Below, in pieces: positions 48,626 to 60,229 of a DNA stretch of 64,000 nt; positions within the stretch are counted from its first letter, which is position 1; the number at the start of each line of letters is the position of its first letter. Below the pieces are notes generated by a model. That model did not search any database and was not told the origin of the DNA. It worked only from the letters and a program-made list of their open reading frames with translations. The stretch comes from Lutjanus erythropterus (Eukaryota > Chordata > Actinopteri > Lutjaniformes > Lutjanidae): assembly GCA_020091685.1 (NCBI GenBank), contig CM034611.1, forward strand, positions 15,612,753-15,676,752, read 5' to 3'. Made by a program: the position numbers and the translations under genes.

Positions 48626-51600
48626 CTGCAACGCAGTCACAGACCCAAATATTTATGGCTTTCACGCCACCACGTGCCTAGTTTGACATTCACGAGTATG
48701 TAGTACAAGAGGTCAATATTTAGTGGATATGTTGCTTTGCTCAAGGGCACGTGAAGTTTAAAAGCAGATGGAGGTTAGAACTTGTCCTGCTCAGATTTGT
48801 CCAAAATAGGTGAAGAGTTAAGATTATTTTTACTTGATTCTAAATATCATCTACATAGACAGGCTTAAATGTATGTATAAAAATGTTTTAAAGGAACATG
48901 TTTTCCTCTTACATGTAATTCTAGTTATCCACTGAGATTATTTTGGTGTGAGTTGCAGAGTTGTGGAGGTGTTTGTCCTCTCTCGAATATCAATGCACTA
49001 GATAAAACTCAGCTTGTGATACTCAGTGTACCAAAAAAGAATTCATTTGGAAAAACTCAACAGCAGTGTCTCTTCCCAGAAATCATGACACGATTACTCA
49101 AGATAATCCATAGGCCTCGGTGTGAGCAGTTTCTTGTTGGAGCTATTTTTTTTTATTGTCACAAGTGCAAGTCTCTCATCCTTTAGTAGATACACGCTTG
49201 GTTGGTGGATGACAGAAATTAATAGCTCATGAAACTGCTCACAAGGCCTGTGGATTATCTTGAGTAACTGTGTCAGGATTTCTGGGAAGAGACATTGCAG
49301 CTGAGTTTTGTAAATGTGCTTTTTTTTTTCTTTTTTTTGGGGCATTTTGAGCAACTTAAGCCTTATACCACCTAGTTATCTTATCTTCAAGAGAAGGGTG
49401 AGATCTATAACTGATAATTCCAAAACTCTGCAGCTCACAAATTATTTTCAGTAATCTTATTTCCACAAACCTGCCCCCCATGTACAAATATTTACCCTTA
49501 AACATAACTCAGACAACATGCATTTAAAGATTCATAACTTCTTACTTGTCTGATTCCTGACCGTCTCCTTGGCAGCTGCCACTATTGTTTCGCATGGCGG
49601 GAGGCTCACACGCCACACACACTTTAAAGCCTTCTGTTATGTAGCGCATCCAGTGTGTGTGTGGCCGGTTCTCCACTGTACAGTGGGGTGTCCGGGACTC
49701 CAGCGTGAACTCCATACAGAACCTGAGGGCAGTAGAGGCAGGGTCGTCAGGGTCAGTCAACTCTGGGGTATTAGGACAAATGAATCAAGGACTAAACGCA
49801 TTGGGATAATTTGCTTCATCGCTGCACTAAAAGAACTGTAATAATTTCCTAGTATGGACAAACCCATTATGAAAAGTGGAAAAACAATCTTTCAGCCAGT
49901 GGGTACGCTGTAGGCTGCACACTGTAACTCACCTACTGTCATCTAGACCCTTTGTGTGTGTGCTTTTCATGTGACAGTCCTTATTAAACTCCCGAGTGTT
50001 TGATTTCAAAGGGTTGTGGGCAGTCTCTCTCAGCATTGCTATATATAATGGTTTGTAGACAGACATCCAGGTGAGCAAACACCTACTGGTAGCTCATGCT
50101 GATTTGAGAAAAGGTTATCTTTTTTTCCAAATGGTTTGCGTTACACACAGCACAGCATTAAAATGAAGTTAACCCCTGACAGCATTCATGAACTCTTCAA
50201 CTCTAGAATTTACAGATACCTGAGGTCATGTGCAGTTTCAGAATACTTAGAGAGGCTTTATAGGAGTACGATATGAAACCTACCCAGGGTCTAGGGGGTT
50301 TCCGTAGTTGTCATGCTTGGGCCTACCCTTGCCAAACTCCATGCTGGTGATGAATGCAGGACCTGATAGGAGAAACCAATTCAGTATTTCTGTTAGTAAG
50401 TTCAGGTTTAGCTTATTTAAAGATCCATAGTGCAAGTTTTAGAGGTGTTTATGAAATATCATATCCATAAGACCTTATTTGAGTTGCTAAATCTAAGTTA
50501 CCTTAGAATAAACTGTTTATTTCTACAGAGGTTATAGGTCACTAAATTACGAATCCTATGGCAAAGGCATAATCCGGCATACTCTATCTGTGATTGGCTA
50601 GTACTTGTTTCCTTTGTTGGTTGTTGGTTAAATCAGTTTAGACATGAGGAGTGTGATTGGGTAGTGCTAGGGTAAGAATATAAGGGTGAGGCAATCAGAG
50701 GCAGAGTAGAGCAAGACATGCCTTTGCAATCTTTGGAAAAAATACTGCAACCTGCATGTGAATTTACAAATGAACCTACCCATAAGCTACCCAACCTAAG
50801 GGACCAACAAAGGCAGAATTTGGTTTTATTTTCAACATAGAGATAATATAGCATATCTGAGTACTGGAAACAGGAAAGGACAAAGTTGACAGAGGTTTCA
50901 AAAGAGGTGGGACATAGTAGTAAAACCAGTTAATGTGTTTGTGTACCTGAGTTGTGTCCACAGTGTCTGCCCTGGTGGTCTCTGTACTCCCAGCAGCCAC
51001 TCCGTTGCTCCACACTGGGGCAGGGCTCTCCGCTGTTGCGGGGCTGCTGCTCTATTTGGCGGACACGGACTCGCACTGAGGGCTGGCAGGGCTTGGCACA
51101 GCCACTCCAGAAGCTCCAGTCGCTAACAGCACAGTCTTGGGCTGTATGAAAATATTATTACAGGATAACCTCTCTGGTAACAAACAATCAAACTGTGGTA
51201 AATCTCAACAGACTTTGTACCTAACACTAACACTGACTCCTTTCAGTTAACAGTGTGTGCAGAGGTAACACTTCAGAGCCACAACAACAGTGAAACTTCC
51301 CTGCATTCACAGACTGTATAATTACAGTTTTCCTGTGAAACAGTGTAATGGAGCTAAATATTCAGGAAATAACTGAAGATCAATGAAGCATTGATTGTGA
51401 CTTGTAGAATTAGTGTTTCCTCCTGCTGTACGACAAGTAGTTTGAGAGCATGCCAAGCGAGCAACCCAGTCAATCACCAAGTCCTGTGATTTTTCTTTTC
51501 ACTTGCTCTCTGGGCTCAATGATCAAGCTTTGATGTGTTAAGCATGCAGATTTAGTGACTACCGGCCTATAACACATTAGGTACGCTCGACTTCTTTGAC

Positions 51601-53503
51601 TGGAACTGTATTTGCTACAACTGATTGACAGAATCACATTCCTTAAATATTTGTACTAATTCCATTATGTGGGCCAGTCCGCTGAAATGAGGTTAGACTC
51701 AGAGCTGCCCGGGTTATTTGGTGAACTTATTATTGCCTTTTTGGGGTGGAACAGCCATGACACACGTTACAGGAGAAAAACAAGTGTTGAAGTTGTATTA
51801 ATACAAGTTAGAAGGTGAAGACTACAGCACAAACTACAAATGTGAGTTTGACAGGACTCCACAACTGTGAGGATAAATGGGTGCAAATAATTTCACATGT
51901 TTTGGATGAATTTCATTGTGAACTCCAATTTACTCACTAAACTTAAAAGTTTGCTGTATACACCTTGCAGCAAAACTTTTAATGTGCAAAATGTAAGTTC
52001 ACCAAACTTATGTTGCATAATTAGTCTTCATTATTATGAAACCAAATAACGATGACTAATCTTAAAATGTAATAGAGACACAAGCTTCTATCAAATATAA
52101 ACAGGAGTCTTAACACTCACACAGTGCATGCTGGGAAGTCTGCTAATATGCTGCCCCTGTTCTAGAGATGTACTGATCTACCTTTTTTTCAGTTCCAATT
52201 CAATTCTGATATCTGAATTTGGATCTCTGCCAAAACTGACTATTATTATCTCTAGTAGTAGTGGTGGTTGTAGGAGTAGTAGTAGTAGTAAGATTACATG
52301 AAGCTGAAACTGAACTTCAGTCTGGAAAGCTTGTGTAGTTTGTTTAATGTTGCTTGTGTGATGACATCCTTCAACCATTGTGGGGCGCTGTAGGATTCTG
52401 GCTTGTGACATTCACATGTGCAGTTGACAGGCTGAGGGATGACCCTCATTTGCATAAATGATGCATTGCAAATAATTTAAGTTTGCTATTGTATGTTGCA
52501 AAATGCAAATGTTACGGTTTGTTAGTGTTTGTAATGTGTTTGTAATGGGCGTGGACGCTGATAATGGATCAGATCAAGTCCAAATAGTGGGTACAATGAA
52601 ATGAGATGAGAAACAGAGGAAACTGCAAAACATTCTTTTGTTCAACATGTCACTGCAACGTCAGTTGTAAAAAATTTTTTTGAGTTTTTGCTACGTTAAG
52701 TGAACACAAATTATTTGTTTTATTGATTAAGAAAGTGACTCCATATCATATGAAACACTGAGTACATATTTAAAAAAAAAATTTTTTTTTTGTTTATTCA
52801 ACTATCATATATATCTATATATGCCAAGTTCACAATGAATGTGTGCTTAGTCTAATTAGGCTATATCAGTAAATTTTAGTAAACTGAACTCAAAAATCAT
52901 AACATAAAAAATGCCAATCTTACTAGGGTAAAGGGTTTGTGTCAAATTAACATAAAATTTTCATGTTATTTTGACAGTCTTGAATATTTGTGTGAACTGG
53001 GTTCTTACAGTGTTTGACACATATCCATCCCTGCACATCCATCCCTGTGCCATCAGAGATATGTGATAAGCAGCCCACTAACAACCAGGTACTGAAAATA
53101 ATCTATCTTTATCTTCTATCTGATAGACAGATTCAGAAGATCTGAAGAGTTCAGGTTATCTCATGTAACAGGTTATCTCCCCTTGGTGTCATAAAATGTA
53201 GGTGTGTACAAAAAATAAACAGTGTCTCCTCTTGTGATTCATCCGCACACAGAGCGGTGCCTCCATTCATCCCTCACCTGGGCACTCTGTGAAGTAGTCG
53301 AAGCAGCAGTCCTTGGTCCTGACGCAGCCCTCGTCGCAGAAGCACGTCCCATACACTCGGTCCATCCTCCAGTCAGTGGTGGAACAGCTCAGGTCTCTGC
53401 TCCGGCAGCATTTCCCCGAACAACCTCCAGACACCAAGTTGTTCCTTCCAAGAGAAGAAACCACCAGCAGCAAACAGGCAATCTCCACAGAGGATCCCAT
53501 CAT
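48508..53503 (-). CDS. sbspon: Somatomedin B and thrombospondin type-1 domain-containing protein, five coding exons, 264 residues
   Basis: Predicted secreted, matrix-associated protein of poorly known function. Minus-strand coding exons: 53503-53278, 51141-50947, 50362-50284, 49722-49546, 48625-48508. All junctions are GT-AG and phases agree. In order: signal peptide (MMGSSVEIACLLLVVSSLG), cysteine-rich somatomedin B domain (DRVYGTCFCDEGC, then DCCFDY), thrombospondin type-1 domain (DWSFWSGCAKPCQP), a spacer (PAFITSMEFGKGRP), and the conserved C-terminal region (FCMEF, PHCTVENRP, VCVACEPPAM, GTWKKI) ending HSFVFI, very close to the human HSFIFI end. The length equals human SBSPON (264 residues). 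Two adjacent ATGs at 53503 and 53500 could both serve. It converges on terf1, as expected from conserved gene order. Confidence 0.95.
49053..49310. repeat. Fold-back repeat in sbspon intron 4
   Basis: The left arm (AACTCAACAGCAGTGTCTCT, then CCCAGAAATCATGACAC and ACTCAAGATAATCCATAGGCC) pairs with the right arm, whose reverse complement reads AACTCAGCTGCAATGTCTCT, CCCAGAAATCCTGACAC, ACTCAAGATAATCCACAGGCC. The central part (CACGCTTGGTTGGTGG) recalls a common fish inverted-repeat element. Frames on both strands here are products of the palindrome. Confidence 0.7.
49546..49722 (-). CDS. sbspon: sbspon coding exon 4
   Basis: Acceptor CTCTACTGCCCTCAG, which joins exon 3 to give DPGFCMEF (human EDAGYCMEF). 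The open frame continues upstream of the acceptor, but that part lacks homology and does not fit the exon 3 phase. Donor AA|GTAAGA, phase 2. Confidence 0.92.
50284..50362 (-). CDS. sbspon: sbspon coding exon 3
   Basis: 79 bp encoding PAFITSMEFGKGRPKHDN and NPLDPG. PAFITTSAF is the human counterpart. Donor GG|GTAGGT, phase 2; continuing would hit TAG at once. Confidence 0.88.
50420..50720 (-). repeat. Dispersed repeats in sbspon intron 2
   Basis: 50575-50705 read on the minus strand matches the CTCTGATTGGCTTACCC family copy at 16431 (ATTCTTACCCTA, CACTCCTCATG, ACCAACAA, AGCCAATCACAGATAG). 50420-50570 resembles another fish repeat (AAGTTTTAGAGGTG, AGAATAAACTGTTTATTTCTAC). Non-coding. Confidence 0.55.
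50947..51141 (-). CDS. sbspon: sbspon coding exon 2 (thrombospondin type-1)
   Basis: Encodes QDCAVSDWSFWSGCAKPC, RVRVRQIEQQP and CWEYRDHQGRHCGHN. Acceptor TTCATACAG, donor TCAG|GTACAC; 195 bp, phase 1 both ends. Confidence 0.93.
51142..53277 (-). other. sbspon: sbspon intron 1
   Basis: 2.1 kb bounded by the exon 1 donor and exon 2 acceptor. Contains a degenerate AGT/GTA microsatellite at about 52254-52292, an A10T11 junction near 52771-52792 and AT-rich repeat-like sequence from about 52660 to 52970 that I cannot name. No exon seen. Confidence 0.8.
53278..53503 (-). CDS. sbspon: sbspon coding exon 1 (signal peptide, somatomedin B)
   Basis: Starts at the ATGATG pair and carries ten cysteines in the somatomedin B pattern. 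Donor CCAG|GTGAGG leaves phase 1. A TTTCACTTCAG tract just upstream of the ATG could be the acceptor of this exon if a non-coding first exon exists. Confidence 0.93.
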
Positions 53504-54269
53504 AAGGGGGTCAGCCCAGACCCCTGAAGTGAAACACAACCTAATGTCTAATTTCTTATTTCTAATTGTATTTATTCCCTCCCTGGCCCTACTCTATGTC
53601 TGTCATACTCATGGCCATGAGAGAGAGAGAGGTTGGAATACCAGCGCAGCCCAAGCCAGCCAAGACTGTGCTCTGCCACAGGAGCCCTTGTGACCTGGAA
53701 TTCCTGTGTCCGTCTCCTGTGTCCAGCCCCTCTGTTTCCTTCCAGAAACAGGTCTGCAGACAAACCTACAGCACAGAAAACCCCATTCCAGCTCTGATCA
53801 GACTCCCATGTCCCTCATGTTGTGGCCTCTCCCCTCAGAGCCGGTGTCTGTCTCTCGCTGCTCCCAGCTGAGCGCCTCCCTTCAGTCGATCGCACAAGGG
53901 AGGAGACAACGAGGGCAAGGGAGGGCTGAGTTTGGACTGTTTTGCCTCTCTCTCCAGCCCCTTCCTCACCTGTGTTATTGTTGTTTACAGTTTTTCTTTC
54001 TTTCCCTTTCCCTGCAGAATTACTGTGACCCTGATCTGCCAGTCTCTGCCACCCCAGACCTCCGAGTCCCAAAAGAAAAGGAGGAATGTGAGCAGTTGGC
54101 AGGTCTCCAGACAATTGTGCCAGGGGGCCCGCTGAGTGTTGTAAAGCCACCCTTTGGTTCTCACCTCACCCCCTTCTCATTCTCTTACTATTGTTACTAT
54201 AATCTACCAGAAATTCAACACTTAAGACATGTTTTTTTATGTTATACATTGTTCCTTTATTTGATTAGT

Positions 54270-54590
54270 TAAAGGTGCCCTGTGGAGTTTTCTGTTGAGC
54301 AAACTATTACTCACCAGCATTCAGCATTACTCACCAGAAAGCACTGTGTAAATCCTTGGGGCCTATAAATGTGTTGAATGCATTTCTTTCCTCATAACAC
54401 ATTTGCAGTTTCATTTTTTTAAAAAGTGAACTTGCATTGTTTACATCCATGTTTACTAGCTTGCAGTCTTCTTCTTTCCTGCCTTTGCTGACACATTGCT
54501 GCTTGGCGCATTACTGCCTCCTGTTTATCTGTGGAATAATGTGAAACCTCTGGCAGAATGGTGTGTGGTGTGTACGAGACCAAACAAACC
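54270..54590. repeat. Probable dispersed repeat upstream of sbspon
   Basis: Starts TTAAAGGTGCCCTGTGGAGT, a left end I recall from a widespread fish repeat, followed by TTGTTTACATCCATGTTTACTAG. No terminal partner or target duplication was found, so the limits are approximate. Confidence 0.35.
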
Positions 54591-54858
54591 AGGTAAGCTT
54601 TTTTTTTTTTTGCTTTCTTGCTGAGAGTTTGATGAGAAGATCAACACGTCTCACATCTGTACACTAAATGTGAAGGTACAGCCAGGAGCCACTTCTTCAG
54701 GTTAGCATAAGGACAGGGTTTTTAAAAATCCACCTACCAACTCCACTAAAGCTCAATAATAAATATATCTTGGCCGAGAATTAGTCCAGCACATAATCTC
54801 ATGTAAAGCTACAACCTGTTGTTTTTATACTGCAATATTTATACAGAATGAAGTTCCA

Positions 54859-55660
54859 GTGTGTAAGATTTATGGGTGTTTATGGGCAGAATATGGCAGA
54901 AATTAAATATAATATTCAGTATGTTTTCAATAGTGTATAATTGGTAACACTTTAAAATAAGGGCACAAGTCATATATTTAAGTGATGATTAACTAATGCA
55001 TGTCTCATGATGATTTAATGCATGAATTGATGCAGGTATTATGTATGATGAACTCATGTCAAATTAACAAATGACCAGTTTACTTCTACTTTATGTGATT
55101 AGTTCACACTTAATGGATCATTAGTTAAGGAATGTTTTAATCGATAGGCATCAAATTAGCTGGGTTTTAATTACTCAAAAGTTTGTGTAACTGTATTTAT
55201 GTTTATTATGTAAATGTTAACATCAGACAACCAGTTTGATCAAAAACATAGCTTCGTATTTCTGTGAGAACGGGTACTCCTGCTTTCAGAAACTGAGCAA
55301 AACTTTTATGTAACTGAAATCCAGCTAATTTGATGTAAATCAATTCATGTATGAAGTAACTGTGAATTAACATTCCTTTACTGATGATCTATTAAGTGTG
55401 AACTCTTCACATAAATCCAGAGAGACTTTATCGTTTGTTAATAGTGAGCAACAGGAATTCTTGATACATCCTGCATTAATTCATGCATTAAATCATCATG
55501 AGACGTGCATTAGTTAAGCATTGCTTTGCACCCTTATTATATGGTGTTACCATATAATCTCCTGAAAATAAGAACCGTTGTGTTTTCATTATCTTAGAAT
55601 GAGCTGTTTATATCCACATATATTCCACGGACATCACAATGCTGCACTGCCATCTTTAGC
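54859..55660. mobile_element. Dispersed repeat (GTGTGTAAGATTTA type), split by a nested MITE
   Basis: The left part, GTGTGTAAGATTTATGGGTG to AATAGTGTATAAT, matches the copy at 6764. It resumes after the insertion at CTCCTGAAAATAAGAACCGT with the family words GAGCTGTTTATATCCACAT and CTGCACTGCCAT. The right terminus is decayed. Confidence 0.6.
54943..55551. mobile_element. 609-bp inverted-repeat MITE nested in another repeat
   Basis: Left end GGTAACACTTTAAAATAAGG; right end reverse complement GGTAACACCATATAATAAGG. The arms stay similar for about 100 bp (TTAACTAATGCATGTCTCATG, GATTTAATGCATGAATT). Flanking 8-mers GTATAATT and ATATAATC agree at six of eight positions, fitting an 8-bp hAT-like target duplication. 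Non-coding. Confidence 0.75.
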
Positions 55661-56976
55661 AGGGAACACACAAAACCAAACAGCGGCTTAGATGCAGTTC
55701 TTCACGTTTTTTGCAAGTTTTACAGCCACAACAGATTCTACTAGACATTTGAATGGGGAGGGTGACACAAGGAGTTCATCAGCGTTAGAGGTGCTGCTAA
55801 GCAAAACTTTTAACCTCAGGACAGAGCCAGGCTAGCTGTTTCCCCCTGTTTGTGGTCTTTATTTAGCTTTAAGTTAATAAATTTGAGCGGCATTAAAACA
55901 AATAAGCATCTACGGTATTTCTTTAAGAATGCATTGTTGACCTGCAGAGCGACATCATGCGTGTATCAGGTGAATTCAGTTTCAGTCCTGGTGCAGGTCC
56001 GTGAATCAGGGAGCTGGAGCTCCACTGTACATTATTTGCAGACTAGGGTGTGTCCTTAATTTATAACTCTTGACATACAGTGCAGGCGAACGGTAGATGA
56101 CAGATTAAGTTCATATACTGTAATTCTGTCAAGGCATATCTGTTATAACCTTAGCCAGGCTAATTGTTTTATCTCATTAAGGTGGGGCTTGTCACTGACA
56201 AATGATTGATTAAGAGGAATATTAGATTTTCTGCCCTGAGTGAAACTGAGATGATGTCTTTATGAATTCTTCTGTGAGAATTTCAATATACTGTATAAAA
56301 GTTAATAACATCCCGTGCTACTTTGCCCTGTTTTTAACTCCACATTCACATGATGTGAAAAGACATTTGCCAGATCACTGCAAACCCAGTGTTCAAAAGG
56401 AAACTTTCCAATAACTGATAAATCTTCATGCATGTGAATTGCAGGTAAAAATAGACATAATTTCGCAGAGCACCAGCAGCATTTTTCACAGCTCTGTTTG
56501 CTCAAGGAGCCTGAATGTCTGACGATGTTGTGAACTCGAGCGGGTCAGCTTTTTTATTTGAGCAGTTCCTCCTCCATCTCATGGGAAACAAATGAGGCCT
56601 CAGCAGGGAGCATTAGCGGGGAATGAGGCCTCCCTATGCCTACTGCTGTAGAAGGAGCAGATATTTGTAATAATCTGGATACTTTGTCTTGAAAAACAGC
56701 TCGCGGAGAGCAGAGGGGGGTCTGTTTGGGTCCTTTGATTCTTCTTCTCGCCATAAGCAGGTAGGTCAAGCGACAGTAATAGCCTTCATCTTCACCATAA
56801 TCATCATTCAGGAGCATGTGTCTGAATCAGAGTATATTAAAGCTTGAGCAGGTTGAACCCAGACTGACCTCTGAAGTAATACTCTGTTTTAAACATTTTA
56901 ATCTACACATATTAAAAATAGTTTCATATGATATATAATCCTTGTAGTAACATCTTATGTTTTATGCTTTCTCTTA
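55661..56976. other. Intergenic, nothing recognised
   Basis: AT-rich sequence between two repeats. Frames here are short and show no homology I recognise. Confidence 0.5.
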
Positions 56977-58045
56977 CAAAAAAGTTGGGACACAAAGTAA
57001 AATGTAAATAAAAGTAGAATACAATGATTTGCATATCCTTTTTGTATCTATCATTTGAATACAGTACAAAGAAAATATATTTAATGTTTAAACTAATTAA
57101 CTATTGTTTGTTGTAAATAATTTAAAAAACAACAAGTTTATATAAAGAATATTACTACATGGGTTCAGGAACACTTTAGAAAACATTGTAAACACAGTTT
57201 GTCGCTGCATCTACAAATGCAAGTTAAGACTCTACCATGTAAAGCGAAAGCCTTATATCAACACCATGCAGAAACACCACTGACTTCTCTGGGCCCAAAC
57301 TCATTAAAGATGGACTGACAGAAAGTGTAAAAGTGTGCTCTGGTCTGACCAGTCCACATTTCAAATTGTTTCTGGAAATAATGGACAGTGTATCCTATGG
57401 GCTAAAAAGGAAAAGGACCAGACAGATTGTTACCAGAACAAAGTTCAAAAGCCAGAATCTGTGACGGTACGGAGTTGTGTTTGTGCTCATGGCATCATGG
57501 GTAAGGCAACATTGATGTTGAAAGTTACAGGTTTTGGAGCAATACATGCTACCATCCAGACAACATCTTCAGCGACGCCGCTGCTTATTTCAGCAAGACA
57601 ATGCTGAGACACATTCTGTACATGAGGCTTTGTGGTAAAAGAGCGCAGATAGAAGACTGACCTGCCTGCAGTCTAGATCTGTCTCCCATTAAAAATGTGT
57701 GGTATATTATGCAATGCAAAATAGAGACAAAACAAAGAACCCAGACTCTTGAGCAACTGAAGTCATATATCAAGCAAGAATGAGAAAGAATTTCCCTTTC
57801 AAAATTTCAATATAAGTGTCCTTAGCTCCCAAATGCTTACTGAGTGTTGTGTGTTGTTGAAAAGATATTTTAAGACAGGGGTTAACATGTCCCTGTTCCA
57901 ACTTTACTGGAAAAGTGCTGCAGACATTATATTCAGAACAGGACTATATTTACAAAAACAACAAAGTTTATCAATTTGAACATTAATATATATTCTTTGT
58001 ATTGTTTTCCACAGCATCCCAATTTTTTTGGCACCAGGGTTGTAA
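56977..58045 (+). mobile_element. Decayed Tc1-like transposon C
   Basis: Left edge AAAAAAGTTGGGACAC with TACAATGATTTGCATATCC; right edge TTTTTTTGGCACCAGGGTTGT. The plus strand holds a broken transposase: WSDQSTFQIV (57341 on), where family members have WSDESTFQIV so the catalytic acidic residue is replaced by Gln; then KVQKPESV, FQQDNA-like remnants and LDLSPIKNVWYIM-like sequence after frame shifts. Multiple stops show it is dead. Same family as the minus-strand copy at 45050. Confidence 0.8.
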
Positions 58046-59120
58046 AAAGTCAAACAAAATTTATTTTCAAACATTTTGAAAAGGAGTCTGTTTTCCAAAT
58101 GTTGTCCAATTTTGCAAGTGTGAGTCTAGTAATGCTTTGTGTTGAGAGAAAAGAATGGGATATCCCTGAAATGTCACTAACACACACACATCGCATTTTC
58201 AGTGCTGATTTGATCTGTTCACTGATGCAAGACTTAACAGCTGCATCAGTTTGCTATGGCTCCAGCACGTTGGAAGTGCACATCAAAGCATGTGTGTTTT
58301 ACATCTGACAGGCCCCCAACCCTGGACCTCCTGCCCTTACTGTGCACTTGTCAAAGACAATCAGCCTTCCTGCAGTAACACAACCTGCCCGGAGTTTTCT
58401 TAGTGTATGTGAGTGGAGAGGAAAGGAGATTAAGTCCTTGTTAATGTGTCTCAAGACAGAGACCTGTAACTGTGTCTGTTTATGGTCTTCAGACTCTGTC
58501 ACAAGCTGCCCTGTCACAGACCAATAACACATTTTCAGCGTAGTTTACCTGAAGGATTGTGCAGATGAAAAAACACACTTTTCAGGGAGTATATTTAAAT
58601 TCAAGCATATTCCTAACATGTTTAAAATTAAACATTTTTCAAATTTTAGAGACTTTGTACTAACGCTTTAAATTTATTTGATAAATACAATAGATAGATG
58701 GTGAGAGACGTGGAGAGAGATTGATTGGATTTAGCTAGGAATGAGAGTGTGCGTACCACCACTTCTTGTGTTGGGCGTCAAGGAGACAACATGGCGTATC
58801 CTAGCTCCATCTCGCCTAGGTGGGGAATGCAAACTGTGGCTGTTCCCATGGCAACCACTGACCTGGGTTGCTATAGTTTCAAAACCATTTGTTGACAAAT
58901 GTTAGGATCCACCTTTTCATCATGCCGTGTGTTGTAAAGGTGCACTGATGATGTCACCTCTGGCCAGGACAACACCCACTCTGTATTTCTCACATATGCA
59001 CAGGGATAATTTTGCTTTTTATATAATAGTGTCTTGTAAGAACCCGAATGCACAAAAGGCCTCAATATTTTGATATTAACAAATAAAAATGTAAATATGT
59101 GGTTCACTTCAGTTCTTCAA
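58046..59120. other. Intergenic interval with a possible RFX-type site
   Basis: No gene or named repeat. The GC-richer patch 58740-58870 contains the near-palindrome GTTCCCATGGCAAC listed separately. Confidence 0.5.
58842..58855. promoter_or_regulatory. RFX/X-box-like near-palindrome
   Basis: GTTCCCATGGCAAC differs by one base from the palindromic RFX-type site GTTGCCATGGCAAC. No gene is attached nearby, so a function is speculative. Confidence 0.3.
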
Positions 59121-59600
59121 GGGGGTTGCACCAACACTGATTTATTTTTACACTCGATTAAAGCATGGTTCAACTTTATGTAACAGAAAACATTTAAGCC
59201 AAATGAAAATTAAGACATTTTCCATTTAAACCTAAGTTTAGTTTTAACTCTCAATTTAAATAAATTTAGTTCTGTTACACATAAACCTTAAAATCCAATG
59301 TAATGATCCAGTATTTACCTTAAACACTTGTGCAGGTTTAACCTTTAAAATAAGACAAAATGGTACAAACTCAACCCAATTACCCTCAACCTAAATTTAT
59401 TTTATTTTATTTGAATAAGCAAGCATCTCCATATTAATTAAAATCTTTTTAAGTTCAGTTTAAATAGCCAAACTTGGATTTACTAAACTGATATTAGAGC
59501 TCTGCTCAATTTCAAATCTGGATTTACTCATTTTAAACCTAGTTTGCTAAACTGATTGGAACTAATCTTAGATTAAATTAATCTTTGCTGGTGCAGCCCA
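59121..59600. mobile_element. 480-bp MITE with GGKTGCACCARCA termini
   Basis: The left end GGGGGTTGCACCAACACTGA is mirrored by the right end (reverse complement TGGGCTGCACCAGCAAAGAT). The interior is AT-rich, with TAAACCTAAGTTTAGTTTTAA and similar words repeated in both orientations. Non-coding; superfamily not assigned. Confidence 0.65.
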
Positions 59601-60229
59601 GTCTTAATGATATGTCTACTTTCACTCCTGACTTTTTGACCTGTCACATTTCTTCACTTTCATACTGATGTTCAAAATCTAATATATAATCCAAAACGTA
59701 ATATAACATGACCTCAAAAATTTAACCTTAACTCAACATTTAATTAAAGACTCAGTCCAACTAATAAGTCTGAGTTTGTTTCCTTCTGTTGAGTACAGTC
59801 AGTTTCTGTCTCATGAATGGAAGCCTTTGTCCACTATTTACTGCTCAGCTGTCTCCTACTTCCTCTGTCCATGTGCACATCTATACATTTGGTGTGTGCG
59901 TTAGGGTGTGTTTAACATTACCTATTCATGTGTAACAGAGTTTCAGTGCTTTGTGTGTAACCTGTAAGTGTGCGTTTGTCTGTGTGGTGGCTTTTGAGAA
60001 TGTCTGAAAGTTTTTTATCTTTTTTTTCTTGTGAATGATGTACCTGGCCGTGACACACAGTAAAGCATATGAGTCATTATTGAAAGAGTGGAGAAGCTGG
60101 ATGTTTGACTTGGCTTGTGTCATCAGAACACCGTACTCAAGCTGAGGTCGATGTGGGAAACAGATAAGTGAGGCTGAACAGGTGAATCCAGGTGAAAAAC
60201 ACTCAAATTTCCTCAAAGAATTTACCTTA

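Noticed and set aside
49542..49760. Extending sbspon exon 4 upstream to the beginning of its open frame
   Set aside because: The extension lacks homology. The CTCTACTGCCCTCAG acceptor gives the exact phase needed after exon 3 and restores the human-like GFCMEF junction.
53706..54272. 188-codon plus-strand frame upstream of sbspon
   Set aside because: No recognisable domain; proline/serine-rich low-complexity composition opposite the sbspon promoter and 5' region.
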